Source: Larix kaempferi (lineage: Eukaryota; Streptophyta; Pinopsida; Pinales; Pinaceae). Taken from it: a DNA stretch of 64,000 nt. The notes under the pieces are model-generated. The model had not been told where the DNA came from. It ran no database searches and was given only the letters and a program-made list of their open reading frames with translations. Position 1 is the first letter of the stretch. Each line of letters begins with the position of its first letter. The translations under genes and the position numbers were made by a program. The stretch spans positions 11,568,501 through 11,632,500 of the forward strand of contig BSBM01000608.1 of assembly GCA_027924585.1 (NCBI GenBank), given 5' to 3'. This document shows, one piece after another, positions 11,889 to 22,320 of this stretch.

Positions 11889-13260
11889 TCAAATTAACAC
11901 ACCTGCATATTCATTCTTGATATAACCTATATTTTGTTTCCCAACATTTTCAACAATTTTCCATTGCTCTTGATTTGAGATTTCATAATCTATCATTTCT
12001 TTCACCATCACCTCCAATTCTATGCATGCTGTGTAACATACAATTGGCATATCCTTCTTAATCATTATAAATTGTTCAAGTATTTCAAAATCATTGGTCA
12101 ATTTATCAATTATTGTCTTTCCAGTTAATCCTTTGACCAAACCTTCAAATTTCGAGTGATCCATACGAGCCTGTACTATCAAACTGTGATAATTTTATCA
12201 AGTCATTAATTTACCATCATCACTCCAAAAAGAAGGTAGACCATTTTCAAAAATCCCCAGAAATAATTCCTTAAAATTTTGAACTTCAAGGACCATCTGT
12301 TGCGCTCTTTTTTGTACTTGTTTAACATGATCATGCTTTCCAATAATTCTTATTGCCCAAATGATGATTGATGATCTGTCTTTGATTCCAAAACTCTCCA
12401 TATCTAATTGAGTTAGAGTGTTTAAAAATCTGACTGTATTTTGAGCTGTTTCTAAAGTCCTTTTGCATAATGTCTCGTTCACCACTTTACACCTCTGGAG
12501 AGCTATGTTTTCTATAACATCTTTATCTTCCATAGAATTCAAATGTGACCAGAATTTGGTGACTTCCACTGATATCACATCCTATATAAGTTGTTTAGCT
12601 CCTTGTAATGGAAGCTTACCTACCAATCTATCTCTTAATTCATCAACTTTCTTTTGCAACTGTTTTTTTTTTTTTTGAATTACTTCCTGTTTCAACTTCT
12701 GGTTTTCCGCTTTCAACTCTTCTATCTCTACACATTTTAGACTAATTTGTGACATAACACTGGTCAGTTCCTCGGTAGAGGAATTTTCCATTTATCCTTC
12801 ATCCGTACATAGATATTGATCCCTTGGATTCTCTAGCACTTGCACAGTTTCAATCTGATTGGTATTTAACACTGAAATTTGTGACAACAATTCAATCCTT
12901 TATTTTTTCCAAGCATGATTTTCATCTTGTAACTTTAAAACATTTTACCTTTTTGATCTATCATTTCTTGATATATGGATTCATTTTCTTGTTGTAATTC
13001 TGTCAACTCTAGAGATTGCGCATGTTTGATTATTTTGTACCTTCAATTTTTTCTTGAGCATTTGAATGGTATTTTATTTTTCATGTATGATCCTTTTGGT
13101 ACATTGAGCATTCCCTGGCTCAGCTCCCACAGCCACAAGGTCCATTTGTAGTTTTTTAATATGCATCAAATTTGCTTTGTTTTTTTCCTTCTCTTGCCTC
13201 AATTGACTCTCCAACTTTGCTATCACAGACTGCAATTTAGAAAATTTTAAAGTGGATCAT
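11889..13260 (-). pseudogene. Decayed coiled-coil protein frame, unknown family
   Basis: From 12791 down to 11889 one reading frame stays in register for about 300 codons. It is broken only by stop codons, near 12579-12581 and a TGA-TAA pair at about 12192-12197, and no frameshift was seen in this part. Upstream, to about 13260, coiled-coil segments continue in more than one frame (for example IAKLESQLRQEKEKNKANL), so some frameshifts lie there. The N-terminal part of the readable frame is heptad-rich (EIEELKAENQKLKQEV) and the rest is helical and acidic or basic in blocks. Its last part contains EMIDYEISNQEQWKIVENVG, closely similar to a fragment at 54469-54671 (EMINYEVPSMEQWKIVEKFG), so this is a dispersed family. 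I cannot name it. No transmembrane or catalytic motif is visible. Confidence 0.6.
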
Positions 13261-13887
13261 AATAAATCATAATACATGCCATCTCCTGTTTGTCTATGCA
13301 ATTGAATCTTATCGGGTATATTAGGGTAAGTCCATGAAGATGGGTAACTCTTTTTGGCCAAATATGGTGATGAAAAATGGAAAATTTACCCATATATTAA
13401 ATTGAAGCCCTCGAAACTCAAATTTTCCATATGAATTTCGACGTGCTGTAAAAAAAAATGTAGAGAATTATGTTGGATTTCCAATGATATTTAAAAAAAA
13501 AATACCAATGTCATTTATTATGTCAAATTTTCATTTAATGAAACGTGTGTCCTTAAAAATTTGAAGAGCAATTAACAAGTGGCTTGTGTGTGTGCAAAAT
13601 AATTTAATGTTAAAGTAATAATTTAAAAAAATGAAATATGTGAACATGATCTAGACAGAATGCACTAGTGCATACATGTTTTTCTTTTAATTTTCCTTGA
13701 AAAATTATATTTATTATCCTTTTTTGAAACTGGCCAGTGAATATTTCAGTCGCATTTTGCACACATGTACGTGTGTGCGCCAAATCTTTTGATTGTCTAC
13801 ATAATTTGCAAAAATAAAAATACTATTTTGAAGAGGACGCATTGATGTAGCGCCTGTATAGTTTTTCAAATTTTTTTGATTTGTATT
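13261..13887. other. Unassigned AT-rich DNA
   Basis: No gene or repeat was recognised between the coiled-coil pseudogene and the copia insertion. A 66-codon open frame at 13714-13914 runs into the LTR and is not credible. Confidence 0.5.
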
Positions 13888-13892
13888 TTGAT

Positions 13893-14444
13893 TGTTGAAA
13901 TATTGTAACTTCAAAGAATATTATATTTGTATATTATTTATTCTCGAGATGTTCCATACCTCTGATGTGATTATACTATAAATCCGGAGATGTTTATTCC
14001 TCCGATTTGGTTGTGGTAACTAGGGTTATTAGACCCACCATGTGGGGGTCGGCCCAGTCAGTTATAATGGGGTATTTAACCTAATGGTTAAATACGAGCC
14101 TACATGTACTTGTGTAAAATACATATCAGAGTAGTGTATAAATAGAGGAGGTGTGTTCCTCATTATACACACACACTCACTTGAGGATAGCGCACTTGTG
14201 GAGGAGAGGTCTGCTATTATGGAGGAGGAGATCATGTCTCAGGGTTTCATCTTTGTATATTGCTGGTCATCTATATTGAGGAAGCTTTGCTGGGTTTTCT
14301 ACCCCATGAGGGTTTCCCAGGATAAATCTTTGTCTCTTGTGTTTATGCTGTGCTTGTTGTTTCTTCAGTGATCCTGTATATGCTATTATTGTGAAATGGA
14401 ATGTAATGCTACTATTTTATGTCTTAGAATATTAAATCTTAACA
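13893..14444 (+). repeat. 5' LTR of the complete copia element
   Basis: It begins TGTTGAAATATTG and ends TTAACA, 552 bp. It carries the TATA box at 14137-14145. A short 72-codon open frame over the R/U5 part (14153-14371) is repeated in the 3' LTR and is not a gene. Confidence 0.92.
14137..14145 (+). promoter_or_regulatory. TATA box in the 5' LTR
   Basis: TATAAATAG is followed by a GAGGAGGTGTG leader, the likely core promoter for the element's genomic RNA. The same box is in the 3' LTR at 21030-21038. Confidence 0.7.
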
Positions 14445-14456
14445 TGGTATCAGAGC
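14445..14456 (+). other. Primer-binding site, initiator tRNA-Met type
   Basis: TGGTATCAGAGC follows the LTR end (AACA) without any gap. This is the standard plant copia primer site complementary to the 3' end of initiator tRNA-Met. Confidence 0.9.
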
Positions 14457-14811
14457 TAACCTGAAGGAAGACAAGGTATGGCACTAACGACACTTCCTTT
14501 ACTTACGACAATTTGAAGGTTAGGGTTTTACATAGCAAAAACCAGTCATCGTAGCACTTTCGCTATAAATCCGTTTTGGCGAAGTTTTCAGATCTGAAAT
14601 TGTTACAGGACGAAGATTAAATATCCAGGTACCTTGTGTCCAAAGGAAAACCTCTAATTCGTTGTACTTTGTGATTTATGATCAGTACAAGTTAGGGTTT
14701 CTGCCTCTTCCAGATCTCAGTCAAATTCAGGTGACCTAGGAAAAAAGGTCATAACTTGGGCTAGGAAGCTCCAAATGAAATTTTGTAAAATGTGACAGGT
14801 AGTACACAGAC

Positions 14812-15168
14812 TGTACTATCTCAGGAAACTTTTTCAGAGGCAGAAATTCAACCAGTGACACGTGGCACGCCGTACAAGTTCGCTCTCCTGTTTTATCCCA
14901 TAAACAGGTCACGTTGCGACACTTGGCATAACTCTCTCTCAGAGAGTCCAATTGAGGTCAGACCTGTCAGGATGGAAATATAACAGATCGAGCTATTTCA
15001 GGAAACGTTTTCAGAGGCCGAAGTTGAACCAGTGACACGTGGAAGGACGTACAAGTTCGCTCTCCTGTTTTATCCCATAAACAGGTCACGTTGCGACACT
15101 TGGCATAACTCTCTCTCAGAAAACCAAATTGAGGTCAGACCTGTCAGGATGGAAAGATAACAGGTCAG
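14812..15168 (+). repeat. Tandem duplication, 177-bp unit, in the copia leader
   Basis: Two copies begin near 14812 and 14991. Each contains TTTTCAGAGGC, CCAGTGACACGTGG, GTACAAGTTCGCTCTCCTG, CATAAACAGGTCACGTTGCG and GACCTGTCAGGATGGAAA in the same order at a 177-bp offset. They are roughly 90% identical by eye. Confidence 0.85.
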
Positions 15169-15303
15169 GCTACTGCAGAAAAAGGGTTTCAGACCCTGTG
15201 GAGAAAAAATTTAAGAGTTATAGAAGAAACAATCAGGTGCATATTTCTGTCAAAACAGAATTATTTTTGGAGCACCTTTATTCATGGCTTCCGGAATTTA
15301 GGG

Positions 15304-15610
15304 TTTCGAAGAAAGTTAGAATTTTTGGAATCGGAGTCCACGGCTAAATGCTACTCAGAAAAATTGAAATTTAGAGACCAAGTTTGAATTTTTTGGTTGG
15401 GTGGAAGACCGGGCTTGATCAAACCCCAGTTCGGGATTTTGATCGGAAAGATGGAAAATTAGGGCTTCAGCAAAAGTTGGACTTTTTGAAGTCTGTAACC
15501 ACGGCTGGAAACTCCTAAGAAAAATAAGAGTTTAGAGCCTTGGATTGAACCTTTTGTTTGGGCAGAAAGATGGGCTTCATCAAACCCTAGTTCGGGATCC
15601 TGTCCAGAAG
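15304..15610 (+). repeat. Diverged tandem duplication, about 160-bp unit
   Basis: Both copies contain CCACGGCT followed by GGGCTT(G/C)ATCAAACCC and AGTTCGGGAT in the same order. They are more diverged than the 177-bp pair just upstream. Confidence 0.65.
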
Positions 15611-17285
15611 ATCCAGAAGTTTCAAAGGCAATTTTGAGGGGTCAAATTTTGGAAATTCCAAAGTTGAAGTATGCTAGTTTGATCAGCTCAGCAAGACATA
15701 TTCTTTCATCCATTGAGAAGTGTGAAAGTCAAAGGTTGAATCTTTAGGGGTTTCTCTAGAAAACCCTAATTAAGCTCCAGATCAAGTTTCAGGGGGAGTT
15801 GAGGCTAAGGCCTTACATAAGAAGACTACAAGAAGTCTCGACAGGTATGACTTAAGGAGGCTCAGGTATGTCTTGAAATCTAATTCTTGATTAAGTTCAT
15901 GATGTGTTTGTCTTCATATTATTTGTTAGTACAATCTTGATTAATGTTAGACTTATCTTATCACCCTAGTAACAGTATGAATGCATGTGAATGATTGAAT
16001 ACATTCATTGATTAGGGTTATATGATTGTACTAATGCATTATGGTGTTGTGTGAGGTTGATGTTGTCTGCTAACAAGATACAGGTACATCACAAAAGACA
16101 AATCAAGTTCCATGACCATGACCACATGAAGACAAAGACTCATCCATAATCTTTGTTCTACTTACGAGGTATGTATGACCTTGTTGTATTATGCTTAACC
16201 TATGAGACATGCAGGTTCTAGCTCAGGATCTCTAAATCATTGAAGAGATTGTTTAGGTATGTTGTACATAACTAAGTAGGTATACTAATCCAGGTATGTT
16301 TCCCATGAATCTTACCTTGTGTTAAGATCCCTTATATAAGTATACTTGGTATGATTGGTTATGCTTATTCATAAAGTTAGTAATCAAGGGATTATGCATA
16401 TTATGTCTTTTATCTTGATTGATGATATGCATGAGTAAAACAAGACTTCCCTGAAATCTTGAATACTAATGTTTATTAACTATAATCATGACTATACATT
16501 CTCAAGATTATTTAGAACTATAATGTTTTGATAACATTTAGAACATACTAATGGGTGTATGTTTGTGTATGAGATCATGAGGATGACACTTGAACATGCA
16601 CAGTGGTACATAATGAATAGAAGTTCAAAAGACATACAGAAGATCAAGCGGGAGGCAACCACACAAACATAAAAGATAAGAATTTGAGTTGTTATTTGAA
16701 ATAGTAAATGATATTGCCTGTAATAGGTTGTATGCATATTTGTATTCCTATAATATATCATGCTAAGTGTAAATATTCATAGAACATTGAACAGTATACT
16801 ACTAATATGCATATGATTGGTAAGTTGGACAAACATTCCATTGTTGCTTGTCTAGAATGAAACCTCTTTGCTGACATGCTGAGAGTTGTGCACACTCTCG
16901 ATAGTATGTTCTGGTAGAGATGGAAGGCATCTAGATAGCCACTGTATGCATACAGGATATGGGAAAGTGTTGTGCCAAAGTATTGGTCAAGATAGTTGCA
17001 TAACTATGTAAATGATATCTGTATGCATAATAGGTTATCATGTCAATATGATTTGATGATTATGAAGTATTACTAATCATGTACCTAATTTTGATTTGTA
17101 GGAAAAATCATGATGAATGATGAACAAGTGATGGATGTTCAACAAAACGATTTACAAATCAAACACACTATAGAAGGATTGTGGCTAGAAGATTCTCCTA
17201 GAAAGAGGAAGAGAATCATGATGAAATGTTTGCTCCAAGTGGCTAGATAAGACCATTCTCTTAATGGTGTAATTAAAGAAGAAAT

Positions 17286-18344
17286 GTGAATCAGGTTTTG
17301 ATAAGCTTAATGATCACCATGGGTGATGTGGATCTCAACCTTTGCTACAAGGTTGAATATGATTTCTATACACAGATGACATGGATGCAAGAAGGAACTC
17401 ACCACAGAGTTCGAATGATATTGAGGCTCATATCAGTAGACCCATCTGATGAGAGATGGCATAGATAGATGACTGTAGAAAAGAAAATAAAAGTTCTTAG
17501 ATTAATGTATTACTTCCTAGGTCTGGAAGTATGGAAAGGCTCAGTAGGAATCCTTCTCAACCAGAGAAAGTATGCTGAGAAATCTTGAGAAGACTTGATA
17601 TGGTGGAATGGCCACTCTTATGGATTCCAACTTGAAACTGTTAGGAGATGACTCATCAGAGTTAGTGGATATAACTCTGTACAGTCAAATTATTGGGTCA
17701 TTGTTGTATCTAACATATACTAGATTAGAGATATGCCTTGTTGTGAACACCTTGAGTCAGTATCTAGTGGAAACTAGATGTGTTCACCTGATAGTTGCAA
17801 AGCATGTGATAAGGCACATAAAGGACACGATAGAATGCTATCTTGAAGATCATGACTTCAGATGGTTATTCAGATTCTAATTGGGCAGGAAGTGTATCAG
17901 ACAGGAAGAACACATCGAGAGGATGTTATTGTCTGGGGTTAGCCATGATCTCGTGGTTTAGCTGGAAGCAGTCTAGTGTGGCTCTCAGCACAAGCGGAAT
18001 ATATGGCTGTTTGCTCTGCTAGTTGTGAAGAAGTTTGGCTTCAGGATTGTTTGACTTAGAGATAGAACCAACTGAGATCCTATGTGATAATTAGAGTTGT
18101 ATCAAGATGACATAGAATCTAGTGTTCCATGATAAGTCAAAGAACATAGGGAACAAACAAGATATGACGCGGAAAGGAACTATAAAGTTTGAATTTGTAA
18201 CAGGTTACCATTGTACTAACCAAACCTTTACCTCAAGTGAAGAAGTTACCAACATACTAACCAAACCTCTGTCTCGAGTGAAATTTGAATACTTCCGAGA
18301 CAAGCTTGGTGTAGTTCAAAAAGGACCCTCCTCGAAAGGGGGAG
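17286..18344 (+). pseudogene. Copia reverse transcriptase/RNase H remnant
   Basis: Pieces in several forward frames follow the order of the C-terminal half of copia Pol. Near 17367 a YTDD-like sequence stands at the reverse-transcriptase active site. Near 17510-17570 comes FLGLEVWKGSVGILLNQRKY. At 17640-17830 comes LKLLGDDSSELVDITLYSQ, then IIGSLLYLT and NTLSQYLVE with an AKHVIRHIK motif. The RNase H part (WAGSVSDRK, STAEAEY-like) is scrambled, and the extreme C-terminus PLSRVKFEYFRDKLGVVQ is clear at 18267-18320. Stops and shifts preclude any product. Integrase, protease and gag are absent. The frame ends at a purine tract (18335-18344), where a normal copia element would end. Confidence 0.85.
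18335..18344 (+). other. Internal polypurine tract after pol
   Basis: AAAGGGGGAG lies just behind the RNase H C-terminus, preceded by CCTCCTCG. The functional tract before the 3' LTR (20777-20785) has nearly the same context, CTTCTCGTTAAGGGGGAG. This is where the 3' LTR would be expected in an ordinary copia element, so everything between the two tracts looks like added sequence. Confidence 0.6.
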
Positions 18345-18487
18345 TAGTATAGTCACTGATGATAAGTTGGTCTCATCGAACAACAAGGTCGATGATGAGG
18401 TAACCTGTTCTCCACACCTAGATACTTAGAAATATTTAGATTTAGGACTCTTATACTTAGAATACTTAGTTTTACTTATACATGCCT

Positions 18488-18602
18488 TTGATGTTAGATG
18501 TATTAGTAAGAATACATGCTTTTGATGTTAGATGTATTAGTAAGAATACATGCTTTTGATGATAAGATGTATTGGTAAGAATACATACTTTTGATGACAC
18601 AT
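18488..18602 (+). repeat. Minisatellite, about 37-bp unit
   Basis: About three copies of a unit containing ACATGCTTTTGATG and AGATGTATTAGTAAGAAT; the first and last are incomplete. Confidence 0.85.
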
Positions 18603-18663
18603 GTATTGATTAATGTACTTGTATGGTTGAGGATACTTGTACTTGTATTGATGAGAATACATG

Positions 18664-19185
18664 TGGGGATTGTATCATCCTTGAACACATGTTCTAAAGT
18701 GAGCCGTAGACGTATGGTCTTCGAGAATGAAGTCCTTAGTGGACAGTTGAGGGGATTGGATCATCCCTGGACTTTCAGTCCTAAAGAGAGCCGTAGACGT
18801 GAGGTCTCCGAGAATGAAGTCCTTAGTGGACAATTGAGGGGATTGGATCATCCCTGGACTTTCAGTCCTAAAGAGAGCCGTAGACGTGAGGTCTCCGAGA
18901 ATGAAGTCCTTAGTGGACAGTTGAGGGGATTGGATCATCCCTGGACTTTCAATCCTAAAGAGAGCCGTAGACGTGAGGTCTCCGAGAATGAAGTCCTTAG
19001 TGGACAGTTGAGGGGATTGGATCATCCCTGGACTTTCAGTCCTAAAGAGAGCCGTAGACGTGAGGTCTCCGAGAATGAAGTCCTTAGAGGATATTTGAGG
19101 GGATTGGATCATCCCTGGACTTTCAGTCCTAAAGAGAGCCGTAGACGTGAGGTCTCCGAGAATAAAGTGATAGGGAGTGCATCAT
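18664..19185 (+). repeat. Minisatellite, 87-bp unit, six copies
   Basis: Copies start at 18664, 18751, 18838, 18925, 19012 and 19099. Each has the core GGGGATTGGATCATCCCTGG, then a block containing GAGAGCCGTAGACGTGAGG, then GAATGAAGTCCTTAGTGG. Because 87 is a multiple of three and the unit has no stop in two frames, open frames of 202 (plus) and 145 (minus) codons run through it; both are artefacts of the repeat. Confidence 0.95.
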
Positions 19186-19424
19186 CCCGGAACTACTAGT
19201 TCAAAATGTACGTGATGGGGATTGCATCATCCCGGAACCACTAGTTCAAAATGTACGTGATGGGGATTGTATCATCCCCGGACTTAGGTCCCTGAATTGA
19301 TCCGTAGATGTATGGTCTTCGAGAATAATGTGATGGGGATTGCATCATCCCGGAACCACTAGTTCAAAATGTACGTGATGGGGATTGCATCATCCCGGAA
19401 CCACTAAGTTCAAAATGTACGTGA
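19186..19424 (+). repeat. Minisatellite, 45-bp unit, mixed with a longer unit
   Basis: Four or so copies of a 45-bp unit contain GTACGTGATGGGGATTGCAT and CATCCCGGAACCACTAG. One 66-bp-type unit (about 19256-19330) is interspersed. The GGGGATTGCATCATCCC core is shared with the arrays on both sides. Confidence 0.85.
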
Positions 19425-19887
19425 TGGGGATTGTATCATCCCTGGACTTAGGTCCCTGAATTGATCCGTAGACGTGAGGTCTCCGAGAAGTGGGGATTGT
19501 ATCATCCCCGGACTGCGGTCCCTGAATTGATCCGTAGACGTGAGGTCTCTGAGAAGTGGGGATTGTATCATCCCCGGACTTAGGTCCCTGAATTGATCCG
19601 TAGACGTGAGGTCTCCGAGAAGTGGGGATTGTATCATCCCCGGACTGCGGTCCCTGAATTGATCCGTAGACGTGAGGTCTCCGAGAAGTGGGGATTGTAT
19701 CATCCCCGGACTTAGGTCCCTGAATTGATCCGTAGACGTGAGGTCTCCGAGAAGTGGGGATTGTATCATCCCCGGACTGCGGTCCCTGAATTGATCCGTA
19801 GACGTGAGGTCTCCGAGAAGTGGGGATTGTATCATCCCCGGACTTAGGTCCCTGAATTGATCCGTAGACGTATGGTCTCCGAGAAAG
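19425..19887 (+). repeat. Minisatellite, 66-bp unit with alternating dimer
   Basis: Seven copies start at 19425 and then every 66 bp to 19821. Each has GGGGATTGTATCATCCC, then GGAC, a variable triplet, GGTCCCTGAATTGATCCG and TAGACGTGAGGTCTCCGAG. The variable triplet alternates strictly TTA, GCG, TTA, GCG, TTA, GCG, TTA, so the true period is 132 bp. The minus strand is open for 141 codons through it, again an artefact. Confidence 0.95.
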
Positions 19888-19895
19888 TGATTTTT

Positions 19896-20165
19896 GATGT
19901 GGTTACTTGTATCGGTAGGATACTTGTATTGATGATGTGGTTACTTGTATCGGTAGGATACTTGTATTGATGATGTGGTTACTTGTATCGGTATGATACT
20001 TGTATTGATGATGTGGTTACTTGTATCGGTAGGATACTTGTATTGATGATGTGGTTACTTGTATCGGTAGGATACTCGCATTGATGATGTGGTTACTTAT
20101 ATCGGTAGGATACTTGTATTGATGATGTGGCTACTTGTATCGGTAGGATACTCGTATTGTTGATA
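19896..20165 (+). repeat. Minisatellite, 38-bp unit, about seven copies
   Basis: The unit is GATGTGGTTACTTGTATCGG followed by TAGGATACTTGTATTGAT, with few substitutions among copies. Confidence 0.95.
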
Positions 20166-20203
20166 TGGTCACTTGTATTGGCATGAATACTTGTACTGCT
20201 GAT

Positions 20204-20560
20204 GATCGTATGATGACGATACTGATGATCATGTGATGATGATGCTGATGATCATGTGATGACGATGCTGATGATCGTGTGATGACGATGCTAATGATCG
20301 TGTGATGACGATGCTGATGATCGTGTGATGACGATGCTGATGATCGTGTGATGACGATGTTGATGATCGTGAGATGACGATGCTGATGATCGTGTGATGA
20401 CGATGCTGATGATCGTGTGATGACGATGCTGATGATCGTGTGATGACGATGTTGATGATCGTGAGATGACGATGCTGATGATCGTGTGATGACGATGCTG
20501 ATGATCGTGTGATGATGATGCTGATGATCGTGAGATGATGATGCTGATGATCATGTATCG
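20204..20560 (+). repeat. Minisatellite, 23-bp unit, about fifteen copies
   Basis: The unit is GATGATCGTGTGATGACGAT plus GCT. Every few copies GTGTGATG is replaced by GTGAGATG, or GCT by GTT. The minus-strand open frames of 87-122 codons made of His, Ser and Ile are products of the repeat. Confidence 0.95.
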
Positions 20561-20776
20561 TGAGGATCCAGATGATGATATTGTTGTAGCTATTCAAGTG
20601 CTACAGAAGATAAAGACTCAATACTGAAGATGTTGATGTTCCAGTATTGAAGATGTTCCAGTAACTGCTTGAGTTACTAATGATGTTGAGAAAGCTTCCA
20701 ATGATTTATAGATGTATCATGTATGATGTTGATGGCTCCTTGCTCGTGCAGATACTGTTATAATATCCTTCTCGTT

Positions 20777-20785
20777 AAGGGGGAG
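20777..20785 (+). other. Polypurine tract of the copia element
   Basis: AAGGGGGAG directly abuts the TG of the 3' LTR at 20786, as required for plus-strand priming. Confidence 0.85.
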
Positions 20786-21337
20786 TGTTGAAATATTGTA
20801 ACTTCAAAGAATATTATATTTGTATATTATTTATTCTGGAGATGTTCCATACCTCCGATGTGATTATACTATAAATCCGGAGATGTTTATTCCTCCGATT
20901 TGGTTGTGGTAACTAGGGTTATTAGACCCACCATGTGGGGGTCGGCCCAGTCAGTTATAATGGGGTATTTAACCTAATGGTTAAATACGAGCCTACATGT
21001 ACTTGTGTAAAATACATATCAGAGTAGTGTATAAATAGAGGAGGTGTGTTCCTCATTATACACACACACTCACTTGAGGATAGCGCACTTGTGGAGGAGA
21101 GGTCTGCTATTATGGAGGAGGAGATCATGTCTCAGGGTTTCATCTTTGTATATTGCTGGTCATCTATATTGAGGAAGCTTTGCTGGGTTTTCTACCCCAT
21201 GAGGGTTTCCCAGGATAAATCTTTGTCTCTTGTGTTTATGTTGTGCTTGTTGTTTCTTCAGTGATCCTGTATATGCTATTATTGTGAAATGGAATGTAAT
21301 GCTGCTATTTTATGTCTTAGAATATTAAATCTTAACA
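20786..21337 (+). repeat. 3' LTR of the complete copia element
   Basis: 552 bp, TGTTGAAATATTG to TTAACA. Compared with the 5' LTR I count four substitutions and no indel. Confidence 0.92.
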
Positions 21338-21342
21338 TTGAT

Positions 21343-21602
21343 TGTTGTTGATTTATCTTTGAGCTCATTTGAAGTTGTCCACAAGGTTTTTTAGGGTAAG
21401 ATTTAGCAGAAATTTAAAAACAAATGACATATGAAGATACAAATTCGTAAATTATATGTATATGGATAGTCGATGATTCATCGACGAATCCAATAGTATC
21501 AAGTCCTCCCAGTAATGTGTACTTAATGATATAGTTTAAGCCTTTGAAAGGCATATAAAATTTCCTTTCTGCATAGAAAAGGGCTTTATTCCTTTTTTTA
21601 GG
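21343..21602. other. Unassigned DNA
   Basis: Nothing recognised between the copia element and the first palindrome cluster. Confidence 0.5.
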
Positions 21603-21720
21603 CCCTCGATCGAGGTTTTTAAAATACCTCAATCGAGGGATAAAAGAGACCTCGATCGAGGGTTTTAGATAGACCTTGATTGAGGTGTTTTCAAGCCCTC
21701 GATCGAGGTTCCTCAATCAA
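21603..21720. repeat. Cluster of CCTCGATCGAGG palindromes, first group
   Basis: Five or six copies of a 12-14-bp palindrome (perfect form CCCTCGATCGAGGG) lie 22-25 bp apart, at 21603, 21627, 21650, 21674 and 21695, with a half-decayed copy near 21711. Variants are mostly C-to-T or G-to-A changes (CCTCAATCGAGG, CCTTGATTGAGG). The spacers are AT-rich and not conserved. No function is known to me. Confidence 0.85.
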
Positions 21721-22093
21721 TAGTTAAAGTATGCAAAATTAGAGGTTTGATTATGAAACTTGCTTCCTAAAAAAACTAGGACTTGGCAATAGATAAATAT
21801 ATCCAAAATTTAAGTATTGGTAAAAAAAATACTTTTAAACTATTCAAATTTAATAAGCCACAAGATTTTGGATTTTATAAATAAATAAGTGTTAGTTTTG
21901 GGTGATCTTATATAAGAAAACACTTTCATGATTTCACCAAGGGTAATATTTAATACAACACAAGTAAAGGATATATACAAAAGATGATCACTATGAAATT
22001 GAACAATGATGATTTCAACACATAAATTAATTGATGGTGATGGAAAATGGAGATAATGATCATTTGATTTTTAATCACAAACAAGGATTCCAG

Positions 22094-22202
22094 GATTGTG
22101 AAACTTATGCTAAATTAGAGCAATAATTAGACAACAAACGATGAAAATTATTTAACTTGTTGTCTAAAATCATTGCTCTAATTTAGCATAAGATTCACAT
22201 AA
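22094..22202. repeat. Long imperfect hairpin
   Basis: The left arm 22094-22137 (containing CTTATGCTAAATTAGAGCAA) and the right arm 22157-22202 (containing TTGCTCTAATTTAGCATAAG) are inverted repeats of about 43 bp with a few mismatches, around a loop of about 19 bp. It could be a small foldback element or the fold of a small RNA precursor; nothing else supports either. Confidence 0.8.
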
Positions 22203-22320
22203 TGGAATATCCTCCAATGTGGTCCAACCTAATGTCGAGCTCTTCTATCAGACACTCTTCCTCTTTCAAATGAGCTTGGGCCATTCGTGGGCTCCATTTT
22301 TTTCTATTTAAGTTTAATAT

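Larger units (their letters stand above)
14457..17285 (+). other. Non-coding leader of the copia element
   Basis: This 2.8-kb stretch should hold gag and the first part of pol in an autonomous element, but I find no gag, zinc knuckle, protease or integrase motif. It contains two old tandem duplications (14812-15168 and 15304-15610) and otherwise AT-rich sequence. Whether it is replaced or decayed coding sequence cannot be told from the window. Confidence 0.6.
13888..21342 (+). mobile_element. Complete non-autonomous Ty1/copia element with target duplication
   Basis: The element proper is 13893-21337, flanked by the 5-bp direct repeat TTGAT at 13888-13892 and 21338-21342. The order is 5' LTR, initiator-tRNA primer site, a 2.8-kb non-coding leader, a decayed pol remnant, a second leader-like region packed with minisatellites, a polypurine tract and the 3' LTR. 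Both LTRs are 552 bp and differ at about four positions (about 0.7%), which means a recent insertion. The pol frame is nevertheless full of stops and shifts, and no gag is recognisable. The element must therefore have been copied already dead, using proteins from a related active copy. This is established behaviour for non-autonomous LTR elements; the helper is not in the window. Confidence 0.9.

Noticed and set aside
18591-19199. Open frames of 202 (plus) and 145 (minus) codons
   Set aside because: Both are created by the 87-bp minisatellite, whose unit is a multiple of three and lacks stops in these frames; they lie in the non-coding 3' part of a copia element.
18664-20560. CRISPR-like regular repeats
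   Set aside because: Units are contiguous head-to-tail with no unique spacers, in a plant retrotransposon; they are minisatellites.
20229-20597. His/Ser/Ile repeat proteins on the minus strand
   Set aside because: Translation of the 23-bp minisatellite; three units make a 23-residue period. No start context or flanking coding sequence.
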